7,640 nucleotides of DNA from an uncultured Saprospiraceae bacterium (GTDB lineage Bacteria > Bacteroidota > Bacteroidia > Chitinophagales > Saprospiraceae), in assembly GCA_937959095.1 (NCBI GenBank), contig CALGLY010000342.1, positions 1 through 7,640 on the forward strand, in the 5' to 3' direction. Under the pieces are notes generated by a model. That model searched no databases and was not told the DNA's origin. It was given only the letters and a program-made list of their open reading frames with translations. A program made the position numbers and the translations under genes. Position 1 is the first letter of the stretch, and every line of letters starts with the position of its first letter. Below, in pieces: positions 1-6,001 of the stretch.

Positions 1-134
1 TTATCGCAGATATTGGGCATTATGAAAGCGAACAATACACGATTGAGCTATTATATGAGCTTATCTGTCAGAATTTTACTAATTTTGCGGCGCATCAGAC
101 CAGCGTACACACAAATCCTGTGTATTATGCTTAG
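1..134 (+). CDS. Nif3-like dinuclear metal centre protein, C-terminal end (partial)
   Basis: The frame that opens at base 3 runs without a stop to TAG at 132-134 and gives 43 residues; the start lies left of the window. The fragment begins IADIGHYESEQ and ends with a TNPVYYA tail. The GHYESE segment is the C-terminal metal-binding signature of the Nif3/YbgI family: a His and a Glu four residues apart (codons 18-20 and 30-32) match the HxxxE pair that helps hold the two metal ions. Family members are soluble hexamers or higher oligomers, and some have been annotated as GTP cyclohydrolase I type 2 without firm proof. The gene lies on the same strand as the zinc-ribbon gene 174 bases downstream, a neighbour pair I know from many Bacteroidota genomes. 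The family call is confident even from this short tail because of the metal motif and the conserved end. Confidence 0.85.
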   Translation, partial: IADIGHYESEQYTIELLYELICQNFTNFAAHQTSVHTNPVYYA

Positions 135-198
135 TAAGATGGTCTAGTTTTCCTTGTTTTTGGATGTTTTAAAAGAACTAAAGAAGGAAAATCTAAGT

Positions 199-268
199 AA
201 TGAAAAATTGATAATTGATAATGAATAATTTAAAATCACTATCAATTTTAAATTATCAATTCTCCATT
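199..268. repeat. A+T-rich palindromic intergenic repeat
   Basis: Two nested inverted repeats are visible. The outer arms, 199-216 and 251-268, match at 16 of 18 positions. The inner arms, 225-236 and 245-256, are perfect over 12 bp around the 8-base loop CACTATCA. The unit AATTGATAATT (206-216) recurs at 1091-1101 downstream of the next gene. The stem is almost pure A/T, so it is unlikely to be an intrinsic terminator. Similar TTGATAATT-rich sequences are, from memory, scattered between genes in many Bacteroidota genomes. Function unknown. Confidence 0.6.
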
Positions 269-308
269 ATTTAACTCTGTCAAAAAGTACGGCTAAACAA
301 AAATCTAT

Positions 309-1088
309 ATGGCAAAATCAAAGGTTAATAAAGATCTTACGGTAGCGGAAAAGTTGAAGCAATTGTATGAATTACAATTGATAGATAATGAAAAGATCGA
401 ATTAGAGATACTGAAGGGAGAATTACCCATCGAAGTGAGTGACTTAGAAGATGAAATCGTAGGGCTAGAGACTCGATTGACCCGCGCAAAGAAACACGTG
501 GATGACAAACAATCTGAAATCAATCGGCACGAGGCGGTAATGCAAGAAGCAACTACCTTGATAGAACGCTATACAGCACAGCTTGATAATGTGAAGAATA
601 GCCGCGAATATGATGCTTTAACCAAAGAAATTGAGTTGCAAAAACTCGATATTCAATTGGCTGAAAAGCGCATCAGAGAAACAAAGGTCACGATGTCAGG
701 AAAAGAGGAAACCGTGAAAGAAACGGAAACTCGTTTTACACAAAAGCAAAAAGACCTTGCAAATAAGAAAGTAGAGCTAGAGAAGATTATCACAAAGACG
801 GAGAAGCAACAGCGAAAGCTGAATAAAGAGTCAACTTCTGTTCGTAAGAAAATAGAAGAGCGTCTACTAAAAGCTTACGATCGAATCAGTACGAACTACA
901 GAAATGGTTTGGCAGTAGTGACCGTAGAGCGTAGTTCTTGTGGCGGCTGTTTCAATAAGATTCCACCACAGCTACAACTAGAAATTAAGCAACGTAAAAA
1001 AATCCTCGCTTGCGAACATTGCGGACGCATTCTAGTGGATGATAATATTCTTTCTCACGGACAAGAGCCAGAAGGGGAAGAAGCGTAG
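309..1088 (+). CDS. Coiled-coil C4-type zinc-ribbon protein (DUF164/CT398-like)
   Basis: This encodes 259 residues. Residues about 12-185 are a long charged coiled-coil hairpin rich in K, E and Q. A conserved NSREYDAL stretch (97-104) marks the coiled-coil part in this family. A C-terminal zinc ribbon uses two Cys pairs, CGGC (211-214) and CEHC (235-238). The architecture and length match the DUF164 / CT398 / HP0958-type family, whose characterised members (Chlamydia CT398, Helicobacter HP0958/FlgZ) bind sigma-54 or flagellar proteins or RNA. No flagellar gene is seen here, so the role in this organism is open; binding to nucleic acid or to a protein partner is inference. It has no signal peptide or membrane segment and is probably cytoplasmic. 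The ATG at 309 follows an A-rich stretch without a Shine-Dalgarno sequence, as is usual in Bacteroidota. The pairing with the upstream Nif3-like gene is typical. Transcription ends at the hairpin 1126-1166. Confidence 0.9.
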   Translation: MAKSKVNKDLTVAEKLKQLYELQLIDNEKIELEILKGELPIEVSDLEDEIVGLETRLTRAKKHVDDKQSEINRHEAVMQEATTLIERYTAQLDNVKNSREYDALTKEIELQKLDIQLAEKRIRETKVTMSGKEETVKETETRFTQKQKDLANKKVELEKIITKTEKQQRKLNKESTSVRKKIEERLLKAYDRISTNYRNGLAVVTVERSSCGGCFNKIPPQLQLEIKQRKKILACEHCGRILVDDNILSHGQEPEGEEA

Positions 1089-1089
1089 T

Positions 1090-1115
1090 TAATTGATAAT
1101 TAAAAATTGACAATG
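1090..1115. repeat. Short A+T-rich repeat copy related to 199-268
   Basis: Directly after the zinc-ribbon stop codon, TTAATTGATAATT and AAAAATTGACAATG resemble the left arm of the palindromic element at 199-268 and share the unit AATTGATAATT exactly (206-216 and 1091-1101). It looks like a partial or decayed copy, so related repeats flank the zinc-ribbon gene on both sides. In such A+T-rich sequence chance similarity is possible. Confidence 0.4.
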
Positions 1116-1125
1116 TATATGTAAG

Positions 1126-1166
1126 AGAGATGACCTATTTTTGAAATAGGCCATCTCTTTTTTTTT
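1126..1166 (+). terminator. Intrinsic terminator of the zinc-ribbon gene
   Basis: A 15-bp stem (1126-1140 with 1144-1158) has a single mismatch (A/C in the plus-strand RNA) and a 3-base loop, and is followed by nine T residues (1158-1166). On the plus strand this is a textbook rho-independent terminator. On the minus strand the hairpin is not followed by a U-tract, although the mismatch there becomes a G-U pair. The last two T residues also belong to the stop codon of the convergent gene. Confidence 0.9.
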
Positions 1167-2571
1167 AGTCCAATACAAACTCCTCCCCCATATTCGGGAT
1201 AGTGATATTCTTAAAACCATTCTTTTCGAGATAGCCCTTAAATTGCTTCTGCTTTTCATAGTTGCCATGCACCAAAAAAAGCTTACGCAATTTCCTATTC
1301 TGATTCTTTACAAAATCCAATAATTCCGTTCTATCCGCATGTGCCGAAAAAGAATCCATGATTTCGATACGTGCCTTCACCTTTTTCTCTTCTCCGAATA
1401 AGCGAATCTTTTCTGCGCCAGCCCGTAGTTTGCCACCTGGTGTTTCTGGTGAACAGTAGCCGACCACCAGCACCGTATTCTTTTTATATTCGATACTATT
1501 GCTCAAGTGGTGCTTGGCACGTCCCGCATTCATCATGCCCGATGCACTGATGATAATACAAGCATCTTTCCGATGATTGAGTTGCTTGGAAACTTCCAAA
1601 TCCCGATTATAAGTGAGCCTATTAAAGCCAAAAGGATTCGGATCCGTTAGTATATATTGATTGAGAGCGTTATCGTAGCATTCGGGATGAGTACCGTATA
1701 TTTCTGTGCCACTCACCGCTAATGGACTATCCACAAACACAGGAATTTTAGGCAGCAAACCTTTCGTTTCCATTTGGTCGAGCATATGAACGACCTCTTG
1801 GGTACGTCCGATACTAAAGGCAGGAATCAGAAGTTTTCCTTGCTTCTCTACACAGGTTTCTTGAATTATTTTCAGGAATTGCGCGCTTTCCGCAGGCGGT
1901 GCGCTATGTTCTTTATCGCCATAGGTCGATTCGCAAATCATATAATCCACCTCATCCATCGGCAGTGGGTCACGTAAAATAGGTCGGTTTGGTCGCCCGA
2001 TATCGCCTGAAAAACCGATGCGACGTGTTTTGCGTCCTTCTTTTATTTCCAATGTCACACTTGCACTACCGAGTATATGCCCTGCATCACGGAAGCGCAC
2101 GCGCACCTTCGGATGCACATGAAACCAGTCCTCATAACCAAGTCCTACGAACTTGCCCATCACTTTATTTACATCCCCTTGGTTATAAAGTGCCTTACGA
2201 GTAGAAGCCTTTTTATTTTTTCTGCGGGCGCGTTTGTTATGGTATTTCGCGTCGCGCTCTTGTATCATTGCACTATCAAGCAACATGATAGAACACAAGC
2301 TCCGCGTAGCATGGGTACTATATACTTTGCCTCGAAAGCCATCTTTATAGAGTTTAGGTAGTCGTCCAGTATGGTCAATATGCCCATGCGAAAGAACGAC
2401 ACAATCCACTTCTTTTGGATTGAAGTGCCAATGTCTATTCCACTCTGCCATTTTCTTGTGTCGCCCTTGAAACAAGCCACAATCCAACAAAATAGTATAG
2501 CCATCTTTCAGCGTAATAAGATGTGCGCTTCCTGTCACTTCTCTTGCTGCTCCACAAAATTTAACTTTCAT
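1165..2571 (-). CDS. Beta-CASP metallo-beta-lactamase-fold RNA-processing-type hydrolase
   Basis: This encodes 468 residues, a normal length for bacterial relatives of CPSF73 and archaeal aCPSF/KH-less enzymes. The zinc-binding motifs are complete: HGHIDH (62-67), the His of DAGHILGS (H165), the Asp of FSGDIG (D190), and the late His of VHG (H435). The beta-CASP motifs are also present: A in ESTYGD (E214), B in GRAKHHLS (H355 region) and C in SFSAHAD (H411). The C-terminal part matches the RMMBL (RNA-metabolising MBL) domain. The predicted role is endo- or exonucleolytic cleavage of RNA in the cytoplasm; the substrate is unknown. A strongly basic segment (about 106-126, rich in K and R) after the first metal motif could contact nucleic acid. 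The start at 2571 gives the standard MKVKFCGAAREVTGS opening, so it is well fixed. The membrane-protein gene ends 65 bases upstream on the same strand, and co-transcription is possible. Confidence 0.93.
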   Translation of the reverse strand: MKVKFCGAAREVTGSAHLITLKDGYTILLDCGLFQGRHKKMAEWNRHWHFNPKEVDCVVLSHGHIDHTGRLPKLYKDGFRGKVYSTHATRSLCSIMLLDSAMIQERDAKYHNKRARRKNKKASTRKALYNQGDVNKVMGKFVGLGYEDWFHVHPKVRVRFRDAGHILGSASVTLEIKEGRKTRRIGFSGDIGRPNRPILRDPLPMDEVDYMICESTYGDKEHSAPPAESAQFLKIIQETCVEKQGKLLIPAFSIGRTQEVVHMLDQMETKGLLPKIPVFVDSPLAVSGTEIYGTHPECYDNALNQYILTDPNPFGFNRLTYNRDLEVSKQLNHRKDACIIISASGMMNAGRAKHHLSNSIEYKKNTVLVVGYCSPETPGGKLRAGAEKIRLFGEEKKVKARIEIMDSFSAHADRTELLDFVKNQNRKLRKLFLVHGNYEKQKQFKGYLEKNGFKNITIPNMGEEFVLD

Positions 2572-2636
2572 ATGTTCTGCTTTTGTATTTTGGAAATAAA
2601 GCGTATTCTTTGCTTATGTTCTTACGACTTGACTTA

Positions 2637-3239
2637 CTACATAGAATCGTCATTCAATTTCTTTATGGTTTCCTCAAGGTGTGTTTTTAAATGTTCTTCG
2701 CTGGGTAATATATCGAATATTAATAATTCCATAAAGCTCATTACTTCTATGGTTTTTGTATCAAAGTCAATACTAAATAATTTATCCAGCATCTTTTTAC
2801 CTAGTACTTCATAGCCATCTTGATGCCGATAGGTTCTAGCAATAAGCTGCAAGGTTTTAATATCAAATTCCTGTAGAAAATTCCCCATTTTAGCCCCTTC
2901 ATACACCGATTTATCTAGTAGTGTAATACCTGGTCCAGTCCAAGACGGTATTTTATTATATCTGAATTTTTTATTCCTATAATAATTTGCTAATCTATCT
3001 TCATCATTCATTGTACTAGCAATACTATCAAACTCTACTCTTAACTGAGTATGGTATTTTATAGCGTATTCTAAGTTATGTATATTGGTTTTCAGTTCAT
3101 CTATGATGTATTGCTTGGTTTTTTCTACTTGCCCTTTGGTTTTTCGTTGGGTATTCCAGTCGCTCACTACCATGCCTAAAAATACGCCAAAAGCTACAAT
3201 AAGCAAATCAAGTAGGTATTTCCCTATTTTTCCTTTCAT
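2637..3239 (-). CDS. Single-pass membrane protein, DUF6090-like
   Basis: This encodes 200 residues. After a short basic N-terminus (MKGKIGKY), residues about 8-25 form one hydrophobic membrane segment, followed by the SDWNTQRK boundary and a helical, charged soluble domain. The pattern KYLLDLLIVAFGVFLG then W-N-x-x-R-K resembles the N-terminal anchor of DUF6090 proteins, a Bacteroidota family of unknown function. The middle part (about 105-155, LLDKSVYEGAKMGNF and then an R-x-Y helix) also fits the family layout. No catalytic motif is seen. The soluble part would lie on one side of the inner membrane, probably outside, but the topology is uncertain. Its stop is 65 bases before the beta-CASP gene on the same strand, and it is divergent from the gene at 3387. 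The product is certain to be a small membrane protein; the family name is a pattern-based guess. Confidence 0.75.
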   Translation of the reverse strand: MKGKIGKYLLDLLIVAFGVFLGMVVSDWNTQRKTKGQVEKTKQYIIDELKTNIHNLEYAIKYHTQLRVEFDSIASTMNDEDRLANYYRNKKFRYNKIPSWTGPGITLLDKSVYEGAKMGNFLQEFDIKTLQLIARTYRHQDGYEVLGKKMLDKLFSIDFDTKTIEVMSFMELLIFDILPSEEHLKTHLEETIKKLNDDSM

Positions 3240-3265
3240 AATTTTCGCTTATAAAATTGATTTTC

Positions 3266-3315
3266 CCTGCACAAAATAGCAGGAATTATAGAAATATCCC
3301 ATCCTATTTGGGATA
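3266..3315. promoter_or_regulatory. Two inverted repeats between divergent genes
   Basis: The spacer between two divergent genes carries CCTGC (3266-3270) with GCAGG (3279-3283), and 12 bases on a perfect 7-bp repeat, TATCCCA (3295-3301) with TGGGATA (3309-3315). Neither is followed by a U-tract. They could be operators or leader hairpins of the minus-strand gene, whose start is at 3239. The assignment as regulatory is inference from position. Confidence 0.35.
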
Positions 3316-3326
3316 CAGCCCAAACA

Positions 3327-3353
3327 TTGATATTTTCGCGCCCTAATATTTTG
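3327..3353 (+). promoter_or_regulatory. Possible Bacteroidota-type promoter for the 3387 gene
   Basis: TTG at 3327-3329 is followed after 17 bases by TATTTTG (3347-3353), which lacks one base of the TAnnTTTG consensus. The spacing is at the short end. If used, transcription would begin about 3360, before the ATG at 3387. A weak match. Confidence 0.3.
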
Positions 3354-3386
3354 GTCTTTAGTCTTTTGCAAGCAATACACGAGAAA

Positions 3387-3938
3387 ATGAAAAAGCTTTC
3401 AAATTACATTGAGAATTTAAATTTTGAATATGCTGTTTCATATTCTGGCTTAAGAGGCGATAGGTTTAAAAACCTAGAAGTAGAGAATAAAGAAAAAATT
3501 CAGCAAATTGAAAAAGAACTTGAATCCGCAAGATTCATGCAGAAATCTAAATTGAGAAAAAAGATAGAAGTATTATCTGATGAGACAAACCTATTCCGTG
3601 CTCGTGTAATAAATAAAGATGGAGAATTGCATAAATCAGCAAAAAAGGTCTACAAATTTGAAAAAGAGGACAAAGAAATCGAATTAATCTTTAGAATTTT
3701 AACCTCAAAATTTGAAGAACAATATTTTTCTATGTGTGCACCGATTTTTAGAGATTCAATTGTTTTTTACTCTAAAAAAGATAGAATAGTTGGAATCTTA
3801 CAAATTTGTTTTAGTTGTTGGTATATGAAGAATGAAAATGAAGAAGATTTAGAAGTTGACCATAAAATATTTCCTATCTTAAAGAAGAAATTCATTCAGA
3901 TTGGACACCAAATTGAAGATGAATTAAAAAGACGTTAG
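3387..3938 (+). CDS. Hypothetical protein with coiled-coil N-terminus and CFSC motif
   Basis: From ATG 3387 this encodes 183 residues (MKKLSNYIENLNFEY...). An in-frame ATG at 3327 would add 20 residues, but the added residues are not lysine-rich like the rest, and the only promoter-like sequence lies at 3327-3353, inside that extension; 3387 is preferred. Residues about 25-65 are rich in K and E and look like a coiled coil. The C-terminal half, with SIVFYSKKDRIVGILQICFSC and then IFPILKKKFIQIGHQIEDEL, looks like a compact alpha/beta domain; the two cysteines spaced CFSC are the only candidate functional residues. I recall similar endings in Bacteroidota hypothetical proteins but know no function. 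No signal peptide or membrane segment. It is visibly A+T-richer than glyQS next door, which fits an accessory or acquired gene. A small hairpin (3972-3985) follows, without a T-tract. Confidence 0.7.
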   Translation: MKKLSNYIENLNFEYAVSYSGLRGDRFKNLEVENKEKIQQIEKELESARFMQKSKLRKKIEVLSDETNLFRARVINKDGELHKSAKKVYKFEKEDKEIELIFRILTSKFEEQYFSMCAPIFRDSIVFYSKKDRIVGILQICFSCWYMKNENEEDLEVDHKIFPILKKKFIQIGHQIEDELKRR

Positions 3939-4041
3939 GCAAGATGCAAGAATAAACTATAGTGTTCGTGTCGAGTAAAAACTCGCCAAACCACATATAC
4001 AAAACCGTAAATTATTATAAAGAGTAGGGATTTAACTATTT

Positions 4042-4049
4042 TACATTTG
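4042..4049 (+). promoter_or_regulatory. Bacteroidota -7 promoter element for glyQS
   Basis: TACATTTG matches the Bacteroidota -7 consensus TAnnTTTG exactly. No clear TTG is seen about 20 bases upstream, so the -33 part is weak. The predicted transcript start near 4056 gives glyQS a leader of about 100 nt. Confidence 0.55.
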
Positions 4050-4135
4050 AGGTAAAAAATCATTAGTACCTCTATACTTAATCATAGATAACTACTCAAA
4101 GATTAACAATCAAAAATTTCCTTGCAGCAGGCAAG
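4049..4135 (+). promoter_or_regulatory. glyQS leader region with two short hairpins
   Basis: A perfect 6-bp repeat, GAGGTA (4049-4054) with TACCTC (4067-4072), starts at the last base of the promoter element. A second hairpin, CTTGC (4121-4125) with GCAAG (4131-4135), lies 22 bases before the start codon. Neither resembles a T-box or a known glycine riboswitch. Any control of translation or start-site choice is inference, and stems this short can arise by chance. Confidence 0.25.
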
Positions 4136-4157
4136 CTAATAAATATAACTTAAGACG

Positions 4158-5708
4158 ATGGCACAACAGAATGAGGCGTTCAAGAAACTCGTTTCGCATT
4201 GCAAAGAATACGGCTTTATTTATCAGTCGAGTGAAATATATGATGGCTTAGCAGCCGTGTATGACTACGCACCTTATGGCGTATTGCTAAAGAACAACCT
4301 AAAGCAATATTGGTGGAAATCAATGGTGCAGCTCCATGAAAATATCGTGGGTATTGATGCATCTATCCTCATGCACCCAAAAACATGGAAAGCATCGGGA
4401 CACGTGGATGCGTTCAATGACCCATTGATTGATAATAAGGATAGCAAAAAACGCTACCGTGTAGATCACCTAATTGAAGGCTATTGCGAGAAGATAGAAG
4501 CGAAGATTAATAAAGATGTAGCTAAAGCAAAGAAGAAATTCGGAGAGGAATTCGATGAAGCACAGTTTAGAGCTACGAATGGACGCATCCTTGACCGCCA
4601 AAAGCGCATCGATGACATCATGGCACGCCTAGCGAAAGTGATGAGCGATGGCGATATGGAAGGCATGGCAGCCATGATAGAAGAACTAGAAATAAAAGAT
4701 CCTGAAACAGGAAGTGCGAATTGGACAGAGCCGCGCCAATTCAACTTGATGTTTTCTACGCAGCTCGGTAGTGTGGCTGGTGGAGATGGCAAACTCTACT
4801 TGCGCCCAGAAACAGCGCAAGGGATTTTTGTGAACTTCTCGAATGTTCAAAAAACGACCCGCCAAAAAGTGCCGTTCGGAATTGCACAAATCGGAAAAGC
4901 CTTCCGAAACGAGATTGTAGCCCGCCAATTCATTTTCCGTATGCGCGAATTTGAACAGATGGAAATGCAATTCTTTGTGAAGCCAGGCACCGAAATGGAA
5001 TGGTATGAGAAGTGGAAAGAAACGCGCCTCAACTGGCACAAAGCCCTCGGACATCCAGCAGAAAAATTGCGCTTTCACGATCATGCGAATTTGGCACACT
5101 ACGCCAATGCTGCGGTGGATATCGAGTTCCAATTTCCATTTGGTTTCCGCGAATTAGAAGGGATTCACTCCCGTACCGATTTCGATTTGACGGAGCATCA
5201 AGCTCTTTCTGGTAAGAAATTGCAATATTTCGATCCAGAACTAAATGAAAACTATGTACCCTATGTAGTCGAGACTTCGATCGGTTGTGATCGTATGTTC
5301 TTAGCGACGATGAGCCACGCCCTCATGGACGAAACCGTGCCTGATGCGGATGGTAAAGACTCGACGAGAACCGTGCTGAAATTACCTGCGCCACTCGCGC
5401 CTATCAAATGTGCAGTCTTGCCTTTACTAAAAAATAAAGAAGCCCTCACAAGCAAAGCGCGTGCGATATTCAATGACTTGAAATTTGCTTTCGATTGTCA
5501 GTATGATGAGAAGGATGCAATCGGTCGTCGCTACCGCCGTCAAGATGCGATAGGAACGCCGTTCTGTGTAACGGTGGATTTCGATACGCTAGAAGATAAT
5601 ACGGTGACGCTACGCGATAGAGATACCTTGAAGCAAGAGCGTATCCCAGTTGATAAAGTGGAGCAAATCGTGCGGGAACGCGTAGATATGCGAAATTTGT
5701 TTGCGTAA
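4158..5708 (+). CDS. glyQS: Glycyl-tRNA synthetase, alpha2 (single-chain) type
   Basis: This encodes 516 residues, cytoplasmic, which charge tRNA-Gly with glycine using ATP. It is a class II synthetase of the dimeric type found in Bacteroidota, archaea and eukaryotes, not the alpha2beta2 GlyQ+GlyS type. Visible landmarks are the N-terminal YGFIYQSSEIYDG block with YDYAPYG, SGHVDAFNDP (80-89), the RPETAQG loop (216-222), motif 2 with FRNE (249-252) and the following RQFIFRMREFEQMEMQF, motif 3 with GCDR (376-379), and a C-terminal anticodon-binding domain (about 412-514) starting LAPIKCAVLP. An inserted helical, highly charged segment (about 105-180) lies between the first catalytic blocks, as in other members. 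All key motifs are intact and the length is normal. The ATG at 4158 gives the expected MAQQNEAFKKLVSHCKEYGF opening. It is transcribed alone, from the element at 4042 to the terminator at 5720-5757. Confidence 0.97.
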   Translation: MAQQNEAFKKLVSHCKEYGFIYQSSEIYDGLAAVYDYAPYGVLLKNNLKQYWWKSMVQLHENIVGIDASILMHPKTWKASGHVDAFNDPLIDNKDSKKRYRVDHLIEGYCEKIEAKINKDVAKAKKKFGEEFDEAQFRATNGRILDRQKRIDDIMARLAKVMSDGDMEGMAAMIEELEIKDPETGSANWTEPRQFNLMFSTQLGSVAGGDGKLYLRPETAQGIFVNFSNVQKTTRQKVPFGIAQIGKAFRNEIVARQFIFRMREFEQMEMQFFVKPGTEMEWYEKWKETRLNWHKALGHPAEKLRFHDHANLAHYANAAVDIEFQFPFGFRELEGIHSRTDFDLTEHQALSGKKLQYFDPELNENYVPYVVETSIGCDRMFLATMSHALMDETVPDADGKDSTRTVLKLPAPLAPIKCAVLPLLKNKEALTSKARAIFNDLKFAFDCQYDEKDAIGRRYRRQDAIGTPFCVTVDFDTLEDNTVTLRDRDTLKQERIPVDKVEQIVRERVDMRNLFA

Positions 5709-5719
5709 GTTCTTGAGAT

Positions 5720-5757
5720 AAGAGACCAATGCGTGTAGTGTTGGTCTCTTGTTTTTT
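5720..5757 (+). terminator. Intrinsic terminator of glyQS
   Basis: A perfect 10-bp stem, AAGAGACCAA (5720-5729) with TTGGTCTCTT (5741-5750), encloses an 11-base loop and is followed by G and six T residues (5752-5757). It begins 12 bases after the glyQS stop codon. Confidence 0.93.
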
Positions 5758-5795
5758 ATAAAATACCCTAATCCTAGCAAAGCCAGTATCATATT

Positions 5796-5868
5796 AAGTG
5801 CAAGTACAAACTCAAGTGCAAGTGCAAGTTTACAAATTGAACTTGCGTTTGAACTTGTCCTTGAACTT
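5796..5868. repeat. Inverted array of short GCAAGT / GAACTT repeats
   Basis: The left half repeats CAAGT-type units (AAGTGCAAGT, CAAGTGCAAGTGCAAGTT) and the right half repeats GAACTTG-type units (GAACTTGCG, GAACTTGTC, GAACTTAA). The halves are complementary: 5796-5815 pairs with 5849-5868 at 16 of 20 positions, and inside it GCAAGTT (5824-5830) pairs perfectly with AACTTGC (5840-5846) around a 9-base loop. The whole would fold into one long imperfect hairpin. It sits after the glyQS terminator and before the next promoter, so it belongs to neither gene. In the 293 bases between glyQS and the Uma2 gene I see only the terminator, this array and the promoter at 5978. Confidence 0.7.
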
Positions 5869-5977
5869 AAAGTTCTGCCACATTTGAGCAAAATTTTCTT
5901 GATAAGAAACTAACTACATATTTTCATATCTCAATTCCCGCTTTAAAAGCCCCCTTTACTCCCATCCAAAAAAGTCC

Positions 5978-5985
5978 TATCTTTG
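5978..5985 (+). promoter_or_regulatory. Bacteroidota -7 promoter element for the Uma2 gene
   Basis: TATCTTTG matches TAnnTTTG exactly and lies 16 bases before the ATG at 6002. The expected transcript start is about 5992, giving a leader of only about 10 nt. No clear TTG is seen at the -33 position. Confidence 0.6.
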
Positions 5986-6001
5986 AAAAAAATAACAAGC
6001 A

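Noticed and set aside
148..191. TTTTCCTT / AAGGAAAA inverted repeat after the Nif3-like gene
   Set aside because: Loop of 28 bases, A+T-rich stem and no T-run after the right arm; not a convincing terminator.
2371..2814. Plus-strand frame of 147 codons rich in Cys, Ser and Phe
   Set aside because: It lies antisense across the ends of two better-supported genes and has the composition of a shadow frame.
3327..3386. Earlier ATG at 3327 for the unknown gene
   Set aside because: The promoter-like TTG/TATTTTG pair lies inside this extension, and the added residues do not resemble the rest of the protein; 3387 is more likely.
3972..3985. CGAGT-AAAA-ACTCG hairpin as a terminator for the 3387 gene
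   Set aside because: The stem is only 5 bp and there is no T-tract after it.
4686..5132. Minus-strand frame of 148 codons
   Set aside because: Entirely antisense to the conserved catalytic core of glyQS; no independent support.
5610..5891. Minus-strand frame of 93 codons with a hydrophobic, Leu/Ala-rich stretch after glyQS
   Set aside because: It overlaps the glyQS 3' end and its terminator, and the hydrophobic look comes from translating the CAAGTGCAAGT repeats; no promoter or homology.
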